Shown: positions 8,176-16,712, counted from the first letter of the stretch. The stretch is DNA of 41,677 nt from AC-69 sp044869895 (GCA_044869895.1 JBIOXZ010000169.1:1-41677), one strand, 5' to 3'. Program-made: numbers and translations. The notes: generated by a model from the letters alone, not told the origin.

Positions 8176-8766
8176 ATGGCCGACGAGGACCTCGAGCCGA
8201 AACCGGTATCCGCATCACAGGTGACGCTGGTTCAGCTCATGGAGATCAGCGATGCGAACATCGCCGGGATCGTGCACGGCGGAACCATCATGAAGCTCGT
8301 GGACACCGCGGCCGGTCTGGCCGCGATGAAGCACTGCGGGGGCCCGGCCGTGACGGTATCGATGGACACGATGTCCTTCCTCGCACCCGTCAGGATCGGC
8401 GACATGGTGACGGTGCGCGCTTCGGTGAACGACGTCGGCAGGACCTCTTTGGAGGTTGGCGTTCGGGTCGAATCCGAGAACGTCGTGTCGGGGGAGCGCA
8501 CACACACCGGCAGCGCCTACCTCGTGTTCGTCGCGCTCGATGAGGAGGGGAAGCCTCGCCCGGTGCCGTCGGTGGTCGCCCAGGGCCAGACCCAGCGGCG
8601 TCGCCAGAAGGAGGCCAAGATCCGTCGCCAGACTCGTCTGGCCCACAAGCAGGCCATCCAGGAGCATCGGGCCGAGGTGCGGCGGGAACAGGTCGTCGCC
8701 CCGCCAAGGGATGACGAGCCCCAGGAAGACGAGGGGTCTTCCAGGCGCAGCCACCTTCGCATGTAG
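8176..8766 (+). CDS. Hot-dog acyl-CoA thioesterase with charged C-terminal tail
   Basis: Residues about 13-125 form a hot-dog thioesterase of the YciA/ACOT7 type: QLMEISDANIAGIVHGG (N28, H34), the LVDTAAGLAA helix with D43, and a FLAPVRIGDMVTV strand (68-80). Family members hydrolyse medium to long acyl-CoA. The remaining 70 residues are unusual: an Arg/Lys/Gln/Glu-rich helix (about 137-172) and a disordered acidic then basic end. The tail could bind RNA, DNA or an acidic partner; that is only inference. The gene is monocistronic between the divergent lipoprotein and aconitase. Confidence 0.85.
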   Translation: MADEDLEPKPVSASQVTLVQLMEISDANIAGIVHGGTIMKLVDTAAGLAAMKHCGGPAVTVSMDTMSFLAPVRIGDMVTVRASVNDVGRTSLEVGVRVESENVVSGERTHTGSAYLVFVALDEEGKPRPVPSVVAQGQTQRRRQKEAKIRRQTRLAHKQAIQEHRAEVRREQVVAPPRDDEPQEDEGSSRRSHLRM

Positions 8767-8798
8767 GGAGCGGGGAGAGCCCGCTCGATCTCCGGGTC

Positions 8799-8819
8799 GT
8801 CCCCGCGCCCATCGGGGAC
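8799..8819 (+). terminator. Weak hairpin after the thioesterase gene
   Basis: GTCCCCG (8799-8805) pairs with CGGGGAC (8813-8819) around a 7-nt loop, 33 bases after the thioesterase stop. Its right arm runs into GACAAT (8817-8822), a possible -10 box for the aconitase gene. Confidence 0.35.
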
Positions 8820-8854
8820 AATGGAGGTGTCGTCCTCGAGGGGGTCGGGTTCAC

Positions 8855-11605
8855 ATGGCCACGGAGCTCGCCGGCGCAAGGGATCGCCTGGCCACGGCAG
8901 GGGGTGACGTCACGGTCACCCGGCTCGGCTGGCTCGTGGAGCACGGGATCGGCCAGGTCGCCCACCTGCCACACACGGTGAAGATCCTGCTGGAGGACCT
9001 CCTCCGCCGGGCGGGGACACGCGACGTGGCCGATGCGGACGTCCGGGCCTTGGCCGACTGGCCGGGGCCGGCCCCGCATACGAACGTCGCGTTCATGCCG
9101 GCTCGGGTCCTGATGCAGGACTTCACCGGTGTCCCGGCCGTGGTTGATCTGGCCGCCATGCGATCGGCCATGGCCCGCGCCGGCGGTGATCCGGAACGGG
9201 TCAACCCACTCGTCGACGTGGACCTCATCATCGACCACTCGGTTCAGGTCGACCTGTTCCGAAGCCCGAAGGCCTATCAGGCCAACATCGAGTGGGAGTA
9301 TCGGCGGAACGGTGAGCGGTACGCGCTCCTTCGATGGGCCCAGCAAGCGTTCGACGGTGTGCGCGTGGTCCCACCGGGCGCCGGCATCTGCCACCAGGTC
9401 AACCTGGAGCATCTCGGCAAGGTCGTGGCCACGAAGGACGGGGAGGCGTTCCCCGACACGCTCGTGGGAACCGATTCCCACACCACTATGATCAACGGCC
9501 TCGGCGTGCTGGCCTGGGGCGTCGGCGGGATCGAGGCCGAGGCGGCCATGCTCGGGCAGCCCATGTTCCTGCCACAGCCAATCGTGATCGGTGTGCGCGT
9601 CACCGGCGTCCTGCCGGCCGGGACGACGGCCACCGATCTGGTGCTGACGTTGACGCAGATGCTCCGGGCGCATGGCGTCGTCGGGAAGTTCATCGAGTTC
9701 TTCGGGCCGGGCTGCTCGACGCTCGAGCTGGCCGACCGGGCGACGCTGTCGAACATGTGCCCCGAATACGGGGCGACCGCCGCATTCTGGCCGGTGGACC
9801 AGGAGACGCTTCGATACCTCCGGTTCACAGGGCGTGAGGATCGGGTGGACCTGGTCGAGCGATACACGAAGGAGCAGGGGTTGTTCCGGACAGACGCCGA
9901 CCCCGAGCCGGTGTTCAGCGAGGTCCTCGACCTCGATCTGTCGGCGGTGGAGCCGTCGGTGGCCGGACCCAAGCGTCCGCAGGACCGGGTGGCGCTGTCC
10001 GGCGTGTGGGAGTCGTTCATCGAGGCGTTCCGGGACCGGATGGAACCCGATCCGGACCCCACCGAGCTGGGCAGGCTGATCGACGAAGGAGGATCGCACG
10101 GCGGGACCAGGGAGCCGGAGATCGACACGTCCCGGCCGGTGGACCCGGAGAATGCACCGCCGGTGAAGCTGAACGACACGGAGATCCGGCACGGTTCGGT
10201 GGTCATCGCGGCCATCACCAGCTGCACGAACACATCGAACCCGACGGTGATGATCGCGGCGGGCCTTCTGGCCAAGCGAGCTGTGGAGGCCGGGCTGGAG
10301 ACCAAGCCGTGGGTCAAGACCTCGCTCGCCCCCGGATCGCGGGTGGTCACCGACTACCTCGATGTGGCGGGACTCCAGCCGTACCTCGACAAGCTGGGGT
10401 TCTCGCTCGTTGGGTTCGGCTGCACCACCTGCATCGGGAACTCCGGGCCGCTCCCCGACGACGTGGCGAGCGCGGTCCAGGAGAAGGACCTCGCGGTCGT
10501 GGCGGTGCTCTCCGGCAACCGGAACTTCGAGGGCCGGATCCATCCCCTGGTGCGGGCGAGCTACCTGGCCTCGCCGCCGCTGTGCGTCGCGTACGCGCTC
10601 ACCGGCCACGTCGAGACGGACCTCACGCGGGAACCCGTCGGGACGGGCCGTGATGGCTCGCCGGTCTACCTCCGGGACCTGTGGCCCTCGGCCGAGGAGG
10701 TGCAGGCAGCCGTTGCCGACGCCGTCTCCCCCGAGCAGTTCAAGCGAGAGTACGGACGGATCTTCGCCGGCGACGAGCACTGGAACTCGCTTCCCTCGCC
10801 GACCGGCCCCATGTTCGCCTGGGACCCCGCCTCCACCTACGTCCGGGAGCCCCCCTTCTTCGAAGGCCTGGCGCCCGAGGCGTCGGAGCCCGCGGACGTC
10901 ATCGATGCCCGCGTGCTGGTGAAGGTGGGGGACTCGATCACCACCGACCACATCTCGCCGGCGGGGGCGATCAAGCCGGACTCACCAGCCGGGACATACC
11001 TCATCGAACACGGGGTGGAACAACGGGAGTTCAACAGCTACGGCTCCCGCCGGGGGAACCACGAGGTCATGATGCGCGGGACCTTCGCGAACGTTCGGTT
11101 GCGGAACGAGCTGGCGCCGGGGACCGAAGGGCCGTGGACCACCCACTTCCCGGGCGGCGAGGTCATGGCCGTCTTCGATGCGGCACTCCACTATCGGGAG
11201 GAGGGCGTGCCGCTACTCGTGGTCGCGGGCAAGGAGTACGGCTCCGGCTCCTCGCGCGACTGGGCCGCGAAGGGGCCGGCGCTCCTGGGGATCCGCGCGG
11301 TCCTGGCCGAGAGCTTCGAGCGGATCCACCGGAGCAACCTGGTGGGGATGGGCGTGCTGCCGCTCCAGTTCGCCGAGGGGCAGTCGGCGGCCTCACTCGG
11401 CCTCAGCGGGAAGGAGACGTTCACCATCACTGGGCTTGCCGGCGGGATCGAGCCCAGGCAGGAAGTCAGTGTCCGGGCACGGCGCGACGACGGCTCCGAG
11501 ACCTCCTTCCCGGCTACGGTTCGGATCGACATGCCGGCCGAAGTTGACTACTACCGCCACGGTGGCATCTTGCAGTTGGTCCTCCGCCAGATGCTCGACT
11601 CCTGA
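8855..11605 (+). CDS. acnA: Aconitate hydratase A
   Basis: The 916-residue protein is a full-length AcnA/IRP-type aconitase, which isomerises citrate to isocitrate in the TCA cycle using a 4Fe-4S cluster. The cluster ligands are in SCTNTSNP (C457) and GCTTCIGNSGP (C523, C526), with the same 66- and 3-residue spacing as E. coli AcnA. Substrate and swivel-domain motifs GTDSHTTMINGLG (near 207) and YGSGSSRDWAAKG (near 795) are present. ATG 8855 is taken because GAGGGGG lies 11 nt upstream and the protein begins like other AcnA. It stands alone and is followed by a strong hairpin at 11647-11675. Confidence 0.97.
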   Translation: MATELAGARDRLATAGGDVTVTRLGWLVEHGIGQVAHLPHTVKILLEDLLRRAGTRDVADADVRALADWPGPAPHTNVAFMPARVLMQDFTGVPAVVDLAAMRSAMARAGGDPERVNPLVDVDLIIDHSVQVDLFRSPKAYQANIEWEYRRNGERYALLRWAQQAFDGVRVVPPGAGICHQVNLEHLGKVVATKDGEAFPDTLVGTDSHTTMINGLGVLAWGVGGIEAEAAMLGQPMFLPQPIVIGVRVTGVLPAGTTATDLVLTLTQMLRAHGVVGKFIEFFGPGCSTLELADRATLSNMCPEYGATAAFWPVDQETLRYLRFTGREDRVDLVERYTKEQGLFRTDADPEPVFSEVLDLDLSAVEPSVAGPKRPQDRVALSGVWESFIEAFRDRMEPDPDPTELGRLIDEGGSHGGTREPEIDTSRPVDPENAPPVKLNDTEIRHGSVVIAAITSCTNTSNPTVMIAAGLLAKRAVEAGLETKPWVKTSLAPGSRVVTDYLDVAGLQPYLDKLGFSLVGFGCTTCIGNSGPLPDDVASAVQEKDLAVVAVLSGNRNFEGRIHPLVRASYLASPPLCVAYALTGHVETDLTREPVGTGRDGSPVYLRDLWPSAEEVQAAVADAVSPEQFKREYGRIFAGDEHWNSLPSPTGPMFAWDPASTYVREPPFFEGLAPEASEPADVIDARVLVKVGDSITTDHISPAGAIKPDSPAGTYLIEHGVEQREFNSYGSRRGNHEVMMRGTFANVRLRNELAPGTEGPWTTHFPGGEVMAVFDAALHYREEGVPLLVVAGKEYGSGSSRDWAAKGPALLGIRAVLAESFERIHRSNLVGMGVLPLQFAEGQSAASLGLSGKETFTITGLAGGIEPRQEVSVRARRDDGSETSFPATVRIDMPAEVDYYRHGGILQLVLRQMLDS

Positions 11606-11646
11606 GTCGAGGACGAGTCGTCTCGCTTCTGCTTGGTCCCCACGCC

Positions 11647-11675
11647 GAAGGCGGGGACTGGCGGCCCCCGCCTTC
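11647..11675. terminator. Perfect hairpin downstream of aconitase
   Basis: A perfect 10-bp stem (11647-11656 with 11666-11675) and a 9-nt loop. It is part of a repeat shared with the DoxX gene end: the equivalent hairpin there lies at 13265-13293. It probably ends the aconitase transcript even if it originated as a minus-strand terminator. Confidence 0.6.
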
Positions 11676-11732
11676 ATTCGATCCGATACGGAGCTACTTC
11701 AGGATGGAGTACCGCCGCACCAGCGGGATCCC
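11647..11732. repeat. Diverged direct repeat, copy A (DoxX 3' end plus terminator)
   Basis: About 86 bases align with 13265-13350 with one short gap and roughly 80% identity by eye. In this copy the minus strand still reads IPLVRRYSILK and a stop, against VPLVKRYPILK and a stop in the intact DoxX gene. No further DoxX-like sequence is visible beyond the repeat, so it is a remnant of a duplicated gene end. Confidence 0.75.
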
Positions 11733-11750
11733 AACCATCCCCTCGTCGCG
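11694..11750 (-). pseudogene. Remnant of a DoxX-family gene 3' end
   Basis: On the minus strand, codons ending in TAG at 11694-11696 read PLVRRYSILK, matching the last residues of the DoxX protein encoded at 13313-13930. Upstream the frame (RDEGMVG...) no longer resembles DoxX. The fragment has no usable start or membrane segments, so it is a truncated duplicate, not a working gene. The left end is approximate. Confidence 0.55.
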
Positions 11751-12167
11751 GCCACCGAGACCGCCAAAGGAAGTGTCCACTGCAACCAACGGCCGCGATG
11801 GAGTCGAAGGACCAGCCCGATGATCTGCCTCGTTCGCATGATTGGTCAGCTCTTGGATGCGACCCTAGAGCTGGTGCTCCACTTCCCCGAGGGACGGGGG
11901 TCCTGCATCCGTTGGGTCTTTCGGGCCTCGGTCGAGCACCGCCGCGAGCCCAGCCCCACCAGTTCGGACCGGGCCCCCCAGCCGGGGGAGGATGGGAATG
12001 TGACCGAGATCCCCTCCGATCTCAGGAGAGTGACACGTTGGAGTCGCCGGTCGGTGGCCCTACGGAGGCCCACAAGAGGTGAGCCGATGTGTTCGTACCC
12101 GATGTGCTCCCAGGGATCGGGTCCTTTGGCCCTGTCGCCCCCGATCGCCACGGGGTGTCCTGGTCGC
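11751..12167. other. Stretch without a recognisable gene
   Basis: About 415 bases between the DoxX remnant and the next gene. Frames are open on both strands because of base composition, but none has a start with a ribosome binding site, a conserved motif or the third-position G/C bias of the flanking genes. It may be eroded sequence left from the duplication or deletion that produced the DoxX remnant. Confidence 0.45.
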
Positions 12168-12845
12168 ATGAACAGCCAGGAACGCGAAACCATAGACGAA
12201 GCGTGCCAGCCATCTGCGGCCGTAGATCTCCACTGGATCCCGTTGGGTGCAGGGCAGCACGTCGTGAGGTTGAGCGGAAGGCTGTTCGAGGCGATCAGCG
12301 CGCGTGTGGAGCGACGACGTCCGTGCGACCTCTATCACTCGGCCCTCGTAGTCGTCGCCCCCGAGGGCCGCTTCGTGATCGAGCAAACCCCGGTCCCCGA
12401 CGCGCACGGCGAACGACGCGGCGTGGTCCTGGAGGGCCCGGTCGGCTCGAGACTCGCTGGACGCTTCCGGCTCTTCCGGTACGAGGTCCGCCGGTGGCGA
12501 GACGGGGTCATCCCCGATATCGCCGAGGCCGTCTCGAGCGTGCGTGTGACGGATGAGCCCGCCCAAGCGTCACAGATCCTCGATCTCGTGCAGTCTGTTC
12601 CAGCCTTGGTTTGGGGCCGAGACGAAGGCCACACGGGCGACATGTGGAACTCGAACTCGGTGATCTCATGGCTGATCGCCAGCGTCGGTCTCGATGTTGG
12701 CGGTATCCAGCCGCCGTCCGGAGGTCGGGCACCGGGCTGGCAAGCCGGACTTGAGATCGCGGGCCGTGATGCAGCGCGTGCGCTTGGGTCGAGCCGGAAG
12801 GCGATGCTCGCTTCAGCCGATCCGCGGTCTCCGGGGCGAGGCTGA
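12168..12845 (+). CDS. Unrecognised 225-aa protein, possibly papain-like fold
   Basis: No domain can be named with certainty. The body (about 18-198) is a compact alpha/beta sequence with LHWIPLGAGQHVVRL (21-35), DLYHSALVV (54-62, H57), VVLEGPVGSRLAGRFRLFRYEVRRW, and GDMWNSNSVISWLI (157-170). An early His in a strand and a later WNSN helix recall the layout of permuted papain-like NlpC/P60 or LRAT proteins, but the position expected to carry the catalytic Cys holds Asn/Ser, so enzymatic activity is doubtful. I recall similar proteins in other Actinobacteria but cannot check. The last 30 residues are basic and disordered. No clear ribosome binding site precedes ATG 12168, so the start is uncertain. 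Confidence 0.65.
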   Translation: MNSQERETIDEACQPSAAVDLHWIPLGAGQHVVRLSGRLFEAISARVERRRPCDLYHSALVVVAPEGRFVIEQTPVPDAHGERRGVVLEGPVGSRLAGRFRLFRYEVRRWRDGVIPDIAEAVSSVRVTDEPAQASQILDLVQSVPALVWGRDEGHTGDMWNSNSVISWLIASVGLDVGGIQPPSGGRAPGWQAGLEIAGRDAARALGSSRKAMLASADPRSPGRG

Positions 12846-12992
12846 GGCCGAGCCTTCGGGCACCGCCGCTGCTCTCCGGCCTCGGGCGGCAGCCGCACAC
12901 CTGCCCGTAACGACTCCCACGAGCGGCCATCGGATAAACCGCTGAGGCGGGGGGACCAGTCTTCCGACCCCATCGCCCCGGGTTCGGTTTGC

Positions 12993-13183
12993 TCAGATGG
13001 TGGGGACCCGGCCGAGGGCGATGAACGCCCAGGCGGCGACGCCCAGCACGAACGTTGTCACGGCCCGGGCTCGCGCCTTCGCCGCCCCCGGGTCTCGACC
13101 AGCTCAGTGATCTCCCGGCGTGAGAAGGTGTCCATGCCGGCCATGGGGTGGGGCTGGTCGCCGACAGCCCTGGCTCCGCTCAT
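12993..13183 (-). pseudogene. Small one-TM protein interrupted by a frameshift
   Basis: ATG 13183 follows a textbook AGGAGG 6 nt upstream. The frame reads MSGARAVGDQPHPMAGMDTF then SRREITELVETRG before running out of frame to a stop at 13058-13060 (41 aa). In the -1 frame the same stretch continues AKARARAVTTFVLG and a hydrophobic helix ending VPTI and TGA at 12993-12995. Joined, they make a 63-residue protein with a soluble N-terminus and one C-terminal membrane helix. The break is at a run of five G near 13090, so a missing base there (sequencing or real) is the simplest cause. The function is unknown. Confidence 0.55.
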
Positions 13184-13264
13184 CGCTTGCCTCCTGTGTG
13201 CCATGTGATCGACGATGGGTGAGCTTACGTGCTGGTGGGCCAGGCTTCCGTCACATCAGACGAC

Positions 13265-13293
13265 GAAGGCGAGGGCTTGGCGCCCCCGCCTTC
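13265..13293. terminator. Hairpin terminator of the DoxX-like gene
   Basis: 12-bp arms (13265-13276 with 13282-13293, one mismatch) around a 5-nt loop, 20 bases beyond the minus-strand stop of the DoxX-like gene. It is the counterpart of the hairpin at 11647-11675. Confidence 0.6.
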
Positions 13294-13350
13294 AGATCGA
13301 TCCCGACACGCGCTACTTCAGGATGGGGTACCGCTTGACCAGCGGGACCC
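13265..13350. repeat. Diverged direct repeat, copy B (intact DoxX gene end)
   Basis: The source-like copy of the repeat at 11647-11732. It contains the last codons of the DoxX gene (minus strand, stop at 13313-13315) and the hairpin following it. Confidence 0.75.
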
Positions 13351-13930
13351 GCTCCCAGTACTTCCCGAGGCCCAGGTACTGGCCGGCCGCGACGTAGGCG
13401 ATCCCCGCCAGGACGATCGCGTACACCACGTGCTCGTCCAGGAACGGGTTGTTCTCCGGCCAGATGGCTCCCGCCGTGTAGAACAGTGCCATCCAGATGA
13501 TCCCCCCGATCGCCGCGAGTCGCGTCCCGATGCCCAGGATGAGGGCCAGCCCGATCAGCAGCATCGAGAGCATGTACACCCAGTCCACCCAGGTCTGCCC
13601 GGCAAACCCGGCGTAGAAGCCCTTCAACGGGCCCTTCGTACCGAACTCGAGGAACCCGGCGGTCGGGTGTCCGCCGTTCAGCCAGGCCGCGTCCTTGGCG
13701 AAGAAGTCGATGCCTCCGCTCTCCAGACGCCCGGTCGCGAACCCCAGCGCGAACGCCTTGTCCAGGAAGGCCCACAGGAACGCCCATCCGAGTGCGATCC
13801 GGGAGAGGCCCCAGAACACCCCGCCCCTCACGCCGCTGTCGGGCGCGACGACCTCGGCCCTGATCGCGTCGACGGTCGTCTGGGCCTTCCCGTTCACCTC
13901 GGGCTTGGCCACATCGATCTGCTTCAACAT
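13313..13930 (-). CDS. DoxX/DoxD-family membrane protein
   Basis: The 205-residue protein has a soluble N-terminal arm (about 1-35) followed by four hydrophobic helices, in the DoxX arrangement: VFWGLSRIALGWAFLWAFLD near 38-57, then helices around 115-135, 137-155 and 165-185. The insert GGIDFFAKDAAWLNGGHPTAGFLEF between helices 1 and 2 resembles DoxD-type subunits of thiosulfate:quinone oxidoreductase, although DoxX proteins elsewhere act in oxidative-stress complexes. The substrate cannot be told from sequence. ATG 13930 is preceded by AGGGAGGTG, a strong ribosome binding site; the in-frame GTG at 13939 overlaps that site and is rejected. The last 12 codons and terminator are duplicated at 11647-11732. 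Confidence 0.85.
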   Translation of the reverse strand: MLKQIDVAKPEVNGKAQTTVDAIRAEVVAPDSGVRGGVFWGLSRIALGWAFLWAFLDKAFALGFATGRLESGGIDFFAKDAAWLNGGHPTAGFLEFGTKGPLKGFYAGFAGQTWVDWVYMLSMLLIGLALILGIGTRLAAIGGIIWMALFYTAGAIWPENNPFLDEHVVYAIVLAGIAYVAAGQYLGLGKYWERVPLVKRYPILK

Positions 13931-14144
13931 CGCTCCCACCTCCCTTTCAGAGGTTGTCTCTCTCGCAGATCATGCGGCAGGGGAGGGGGCGCGGCAGCGG
14001 CCATGCGACCCCCTTCGGGCTGGGCCTGGGCCCATTCGACGAGGGACCTTCGGACCCTTGGGCCCGATGCCCAGCTGGTCTCCGCCCCCGTCGAGGAGGC
14101 CCTCGACTGTCTTGGTTCACGCGAGTGATGGGATACTCCCGCGG

Positions 14145-15989
14145 GTGATGCAGGTCGAGGCGTTCCTCGCCCGCCATCCCCCGTTCGATTCCCTGGAGAC
14201 CGCCGAGCTCGAGACGGTGTCTCGGTCGGTCCAGATCGAGTTCTTCCCTGCCGGGAAGACGATCCTGCAGCAGGCGGGGGAACCCGCCCGGTTCCTCTAC
14301 GTGGTCCGCACCGGCGCCGTGGAGCTGCTCGATGAGGGCCGGGTCATGGACCTCCTGGGAGAGGGAGAGGCCTTCGGACATCCGTCGCTCCTCTCCGGCC
14401 TGGGCCCTGCGTTCGCGGTCCGTGCCCACGAGGACACCCTCTGCTACCTCGTCGACCGGGCCGTTGTCGAGGAGGTGATGGGGACTCCGTCCGGGCTCGC
14501 ATTCCTGACCGCGAGTCTGCTGCGACGAGAGCGACGAGCCGGGCTGGCGCGGGAGGGCGAATCTGCACCACCGGTCGGGCTGGTCCGGGTTGGGGCGCTC
14601 ATCCGTCGCAGCCCTGTGATCTGCGCCCCCGAAGCGACCGTCCGGGAGGCAGCCGAGCTCATGTCCAAAGAGCGCGTCTCGGCGGTGCTGATCTCGACCG
14701 AGAAGGGGCTGGGGATCATGACAGATCGAGACCTCCGGTCGCGGGTCCTGGCATCTGGTGTGCCGGGGGAGACCCCCGTCGGCGAGGTCATGTCCTTCCC
14801 CGCGGTCACGGCCTCGGTTGACGACACCGCCAACGACGTTCTGCTGCTCATGCTGGGCAACGGTTTCCATCACGTTCCCGTGACCGATCGAGGGGGCCAG
14901 GTTGTCGGCGTGGTGTCTGACGGGGATCTGTTCGGCCTGGAGCGCGTCGCTCCGTTCTCGGTCCACCGCGCGATCGAGAGAGCGACCACCGAGGGCCACG
15001 TGGTCGAGGAGGCGTCACGGCTCCCAGAGATCGTCGTGGCGCTGGTCGATGCGGAGACGGACCCCGTCGAGGTTGGCCACATCATCGCGGCCACCGTCGA
15101 TGCAGCGACCCGACAGCTGATCGCCCTGGTCTTGAGGGACCTTGGTGAACCTCCGGGATCCTGGGCCTGGCTCGCGCTTGGGAGCGAGGCGAGGAATGAG
15201 CAGTCGCTGCGAACCGACCAGGACCATGCGCTGATCTTCGATTCCACGGACGGCACTTCGGACGAGGCCGACCGCTACTTCGCCGAGCTCGGGGCCCGCG
15301 TCACCGACGGGCTGGAGAGGGCGGGGGTCCCACGATGCCGAGGCGACGTGATGGCGTCGAACCCGTTGTGGCGGAGGTCGGTCACCGCCTGGGTGGCCGA
15401 GTTTCGGACCCGCTTGGCCGATCCCGGGCTGGCAGGAAAGGTGTTCACGAGCATCGCCCTCGACTATCGGCGGGTGGCCGGATCCCTGGACATCGAGTCG
15501 ATCCTGGACGGGCTCATTCGGCAAGCTTCTCGAGACCCGAGGTTCGCGCGTCGCCTGGCCCGGACCGCGCTCGAGCTCCGGCCGCCGACCGGGTTCGTGC
15601 GCGACTTCGTCGTGGAGGCCCGAGGATCCCGCGCGGGAACGCTGGATGTGAAGCACGGTGGGATCACGCCCATCACCAATCTGGCCCGGGCATACGCGGT
15701 CGGGCGCGGACTGACCGGCAACCGGACCCTGTGGCGCCTCCGCGAGGTGAGCGCGATGGGTGTGGTCGACGCGGACGTGTCCTTCGGACTGGAGGAAGCC
15801 TTCCGGCTTCTCTGGCGGGTCCGGCTGGAGCACCAGGCGGCCCAGGTGCGGGCAGGTCTTCCGGGAGACGACGCGGTGAACCCTCGGTCACTCGGCCTGC
15901 TGACCCGTCGCGGTTTGAAGGATGCCTTTCGTCTGACGGCACGGGCGCAGCGCGCCCTGGCGAGCGAGATGGGGTTGCGCGTCTTGTGA
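14145..15989 (+). CDS. cNMP-binding, CBS-pair and DUF294 nucleotidyltransferase protein
   Basis: Domains in order (numbered from ATG 14148): cyclic-nucleotide-binding fold 5-115, a CBS pair 150-265 (MTDRDL at 191-196 and SDGDLFG at 257-263), a GlnD-like nucleotidyltransferase 300-440 with GSEARNEQSLRTDQDH at 345-360 (metal-binding D357, D359), and a helical DUF294 C-terminal domain 470-605. The architecture suggests a nucleotidyltransferase controlled by cyclic nucleotide and adenylate binding; the target is unknown. A GATACT box lies 7 nt before GTG 14145, which immediately precedes ATG 14148; either codon may start. The stop overlaps the exonuclease start (GTGA), so the two are translated together. 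This pairing recurs in bacteria. Confidence 0.88.
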   Translation: MMQVEAFLARHPPFDSLETAELETVSRSVQIEFFPAGKTILQQAGEPARFLYVVRTGAVELLDEGRVMDLLGEGEAFGHPSLLSGLGPAFAVRAHEDTLCYLVDRAVVEEVMGTPSGLAFLTASLLRRERRAGLAREGESAPPVGLVRVGALIRRSPVICAPEATVREAAELMSKERVSAVLISTEKGLGIMTDRDLRSRVLASGVPGETPVGEVMSFPAVTASVDDTANDVLLLMLGNGFHHVPVTDRGGQVVGVVSDGDLFGLERVAPFSVHRAIERATTEGHVVEEASRLPEIVVALVDAETDPVEVGHIIAATVDAATRQLIALVLRDLGEPPGSWAWLALGSEARNEQSLRTDQDHALIFDSTDGTSDEADRYFAELGARVTDGLERAGVPRCRGDVMASNPLWRRSVTAWVAEFRTRLADPGLAGKVFTSIALDYRRVAGSLDIESILDGLIRQASRDPRFARRLARTALELRPPTGFVRDFVVEARGSRAGTLDVKHGGITPITNLARAYAVGRGLTGNRTLWRLREVSAMGVVDADVSFGLEEAFRLLWRVRLEHQAAQVRAGLPGDDAVNPRSLGLLTRRGLKDAFRLTARAQRALASEMGLRVL

Positions 15990-16675
15990 GACCTGACCTC
16001 CCGCTACCCCCCCGGCGGCTCCGCCGACGCCCGTGGACCGAGGCGGAGTTCGCTTCGCTCGACTTCGAGACGACCGGCCTGGATCCCGATCGCGATGCCG
16101 TGGTGTCGTTCGGGGTCGTGCCGGTCCGGCATGGCCGGGTGATCCTGGCCGAGAGCGAGTATCGAGAGATCGCACCGGAAGCCCCGTTGACCGCGAGGTC
16201 GATCGTGGTTCACGGCCTCAGGCCGCTCGATCTGCAGGGCGCGCCGACGCTCTCCCAGGTGCTGTCGGATCTGCATGCCTCCCTCGAGCGCCGATACCTC
16301 CTGGCATGGTCGGCCGACGTGGAGGCGGGCTTCCTGTCTCGGGCATTCGGCGGCTCGGGGCGATGGTGGCGCCGGCGCATCGTCGACGTGTTGCTGCTTG
16401 CCCAGGTGGCCGATCGTCTCGAGGGTCGCGCGGCTCGGCCGGGCGACTACAACCTGACCACGGCGGCGGCCCGCTTCGGAACACCCGTCCAGGACCCGCA
16501 TCATGCCCTCGACGACGCTCTGACGACCGCTCAGGTATTCCTGGTGTTGGCCACGAGGCTCTCCACGAGGGGATACGGGACGCCGGCTCGGCTCTTGAAG
16601 GCGGAGAGACGCCTACGAGCCCCGCGGTCGGGTCGGCTGGGTGTGACCGTCGTTCCAAGGGCCCCACGGTCATAA
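15986..16675 (+). CDS. DEDDh 3'-5' exonuclease (DnaQ-like)
   Basis: The 229-residue protein has the DnaQ/RNase T fold and all five DEDDh residues: SLDFETTGLD (D26, E28), a central D111 in WSADVEAGF, and HHALDDAL (H172, D177). Such enzymes trim 3' ends of DNA or RNA. There is no polymerase domain. An Arg/Pro-rich N-terminus (1-17) and a basic C-terminal tail (205-229) flank the core and may bind nucleic acid. The GTG at 15986 overlaps the previous stop (GTGA), which fixes the start and suggests it acts with the DUF294 nucleotidyltransferase, possibly removing or replacing a terminal nucleotide; that last point is inference. Confidence 0.87.
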   Translation: MRPDLPLPPRRLRRRPWTEAEFASLDFETTGLDPDRDAVVSFGVVPVRHGRVILAESEYREIAPEAPLTARSIVVHGLRPLDLQGAPTLSQVLSDLHASLERRYLLAWSADVEAGFLSRAFGGSGRWWRRRIVDVLLLAQVADRLEGRAARPGDYNLTTAAARFGTPVQDPHHALDDALTTAQVFLVLATRLSTRGYGTPARLLKAERRLRAPRSGRLGVTVVPRAPRS

Positions 16676-16712
16676 TCCCTGGGCAAACGCTTGGACTCGA
16701 TCGGAGGTGGCC

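Noticed and set aside
8390..10951. Open frame of about 850 codons on the minus strand opposite aconitase
   Set aside because: It runs antisense to a gene with every AcnA motif; its His/Arg/Pro/Gly-rich translation has no domain and comes from the codon bias of the real gene.
11846..12193. Minus-strand frame of 115 codons
   Set aside because: Its composition (many Ser, Arg and Gly), the absence of a ribosome binding site and its overlap with the start of the 225-aa gene argue against it.
13931..14144. Possible gene in the divergent gap between DoxX and the cNMP/CBS protein
   Set aside because: Frames are open but have no start signal or motif; it is better read as a promoter region for both genes.
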